From positions 1-5,241 of the forward strand of contig DAOUJD010000006.1 in NCBI GenBank assembly GCA_034423115.1: a stretch of 5,241 bases of DNA, written 5' to 3'. Shown piece after piece: positions 5,173-5,241 of this stretch; the stretch's first letter is position 1; each line of letters begins with the position of its first letter. The notes under the pieces are model-generated. The model saw only the letters and a program-made list of their open reading frames with translations, was not told the DNA's origin and searched no databases. The stretch is from Bin87 sp034423115 (GTDB lineage Bacteria; Chloroflexota; Dehalococcoidia; Lucifugimonadales; UBA3495). The translations under genes were made by a program, and so were the position numbers.

Positions 5173-5241
5173 TGAACTCTGCACGGCCAACACTGTTTTT
5201 TGCTTGCGCAGAAAGATATCGTCCTAGGCTTCCGTGTCCTC

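Noticed and set aside
4798..5193. Minus-strand 131-codon open frame at the right edge
   Set aside because: It overlaps the 3' part of the regulator gene, has low-complexity Asn/Pro/Thr/Arg composition caused by the A/C-rich strand bias, and shows no clear ribosome site. It was kept only as a note under the A-depleted tract.
5158..5201. Hairpin TCCGCC-TGA-GGCGGA followed by a run of six T as an intrinsic terminator
   Set aside because: The T-run begins 24 bases after the stem, whereas an intrinsic terminator needs it directly adjacent. No alternative stem ending at the T-run was found.

Overview
The window is GC-rich bacterial chromosomal DNA with three well-supported protein-coding genes and two sizeable non-coding stretches. 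No rRNA, tRNA or CRISPR array is visible. The source organism cannot be fixed from sequence alone. The mix of an IS110-type transposase, a gamma-glutamyltransferase-like amidohydrolase without a signal peptide and an XRE-regulator/multi-pass membrane fusion would fit an environmental, Chloroflexota-like or similar GC-rich bacterium, but this is only a low-confidence guess.

Layout: (1) Positions 1 to about 990 hold the right-hand part of an IS110-family insertion sequence. Its left end and any bridge-RNA region lie off the window, but the complete transposase gene (18-971, +) is present. A perfect -35 box (TTGACA, 968-973) overlaps the transposase stop codon. (2) Positions 1015-2784 (-) encode a full-length gamma-glutamyltransferase-family Ntn-hydrolase, which runs convergently toward the IS element and ends only a few tens of bases from it. 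It has a strong Shine-Dalgarno sequence and the nucleophile threonine, but differs at residues that normally bind gamma-glutamyl substrates. (3) Positions 2785-3448 are a 664-bp divergent intergenic region. It has a weak promoter candidate for the GGT-like gene at one end. At the other end is a good sigma70-type promoter (TTGTCA-17-GATAAT), followed by a near-perfect 16-bp palindrome just upstream of the next gene. (4) Positions 3449-4954 (+) encode a 501-residue protein with an N-terminal XRE-type helix-turn-helix, a polar linker and roughly eight or nine membrane segments, probably a membrane-tethered regulator. (5) Positions 4955-5241 are non-coding as far as can be seen. They contain a nested hairpin straddling the regulator's stop codon, a 72-base stretch with no A on the + strand inside a G/T-rich tract, and a compact 6-bp hairpin.

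The GGT-like enzyme and the membrane regulator are divergently transcribed, so the regulator could control itself and possibly the enzyme gene, but nothing in the sequence proves that link. The IS element is an independent passenger whose position may have altered the 3' end of the GGT-like transcript. The items most worth a second look are the membrane-tethered XRE architecture with its candidate auto-operator, the split-promoter right end of the IS110 element, and the A-free G/T-rich tract at the right edge.
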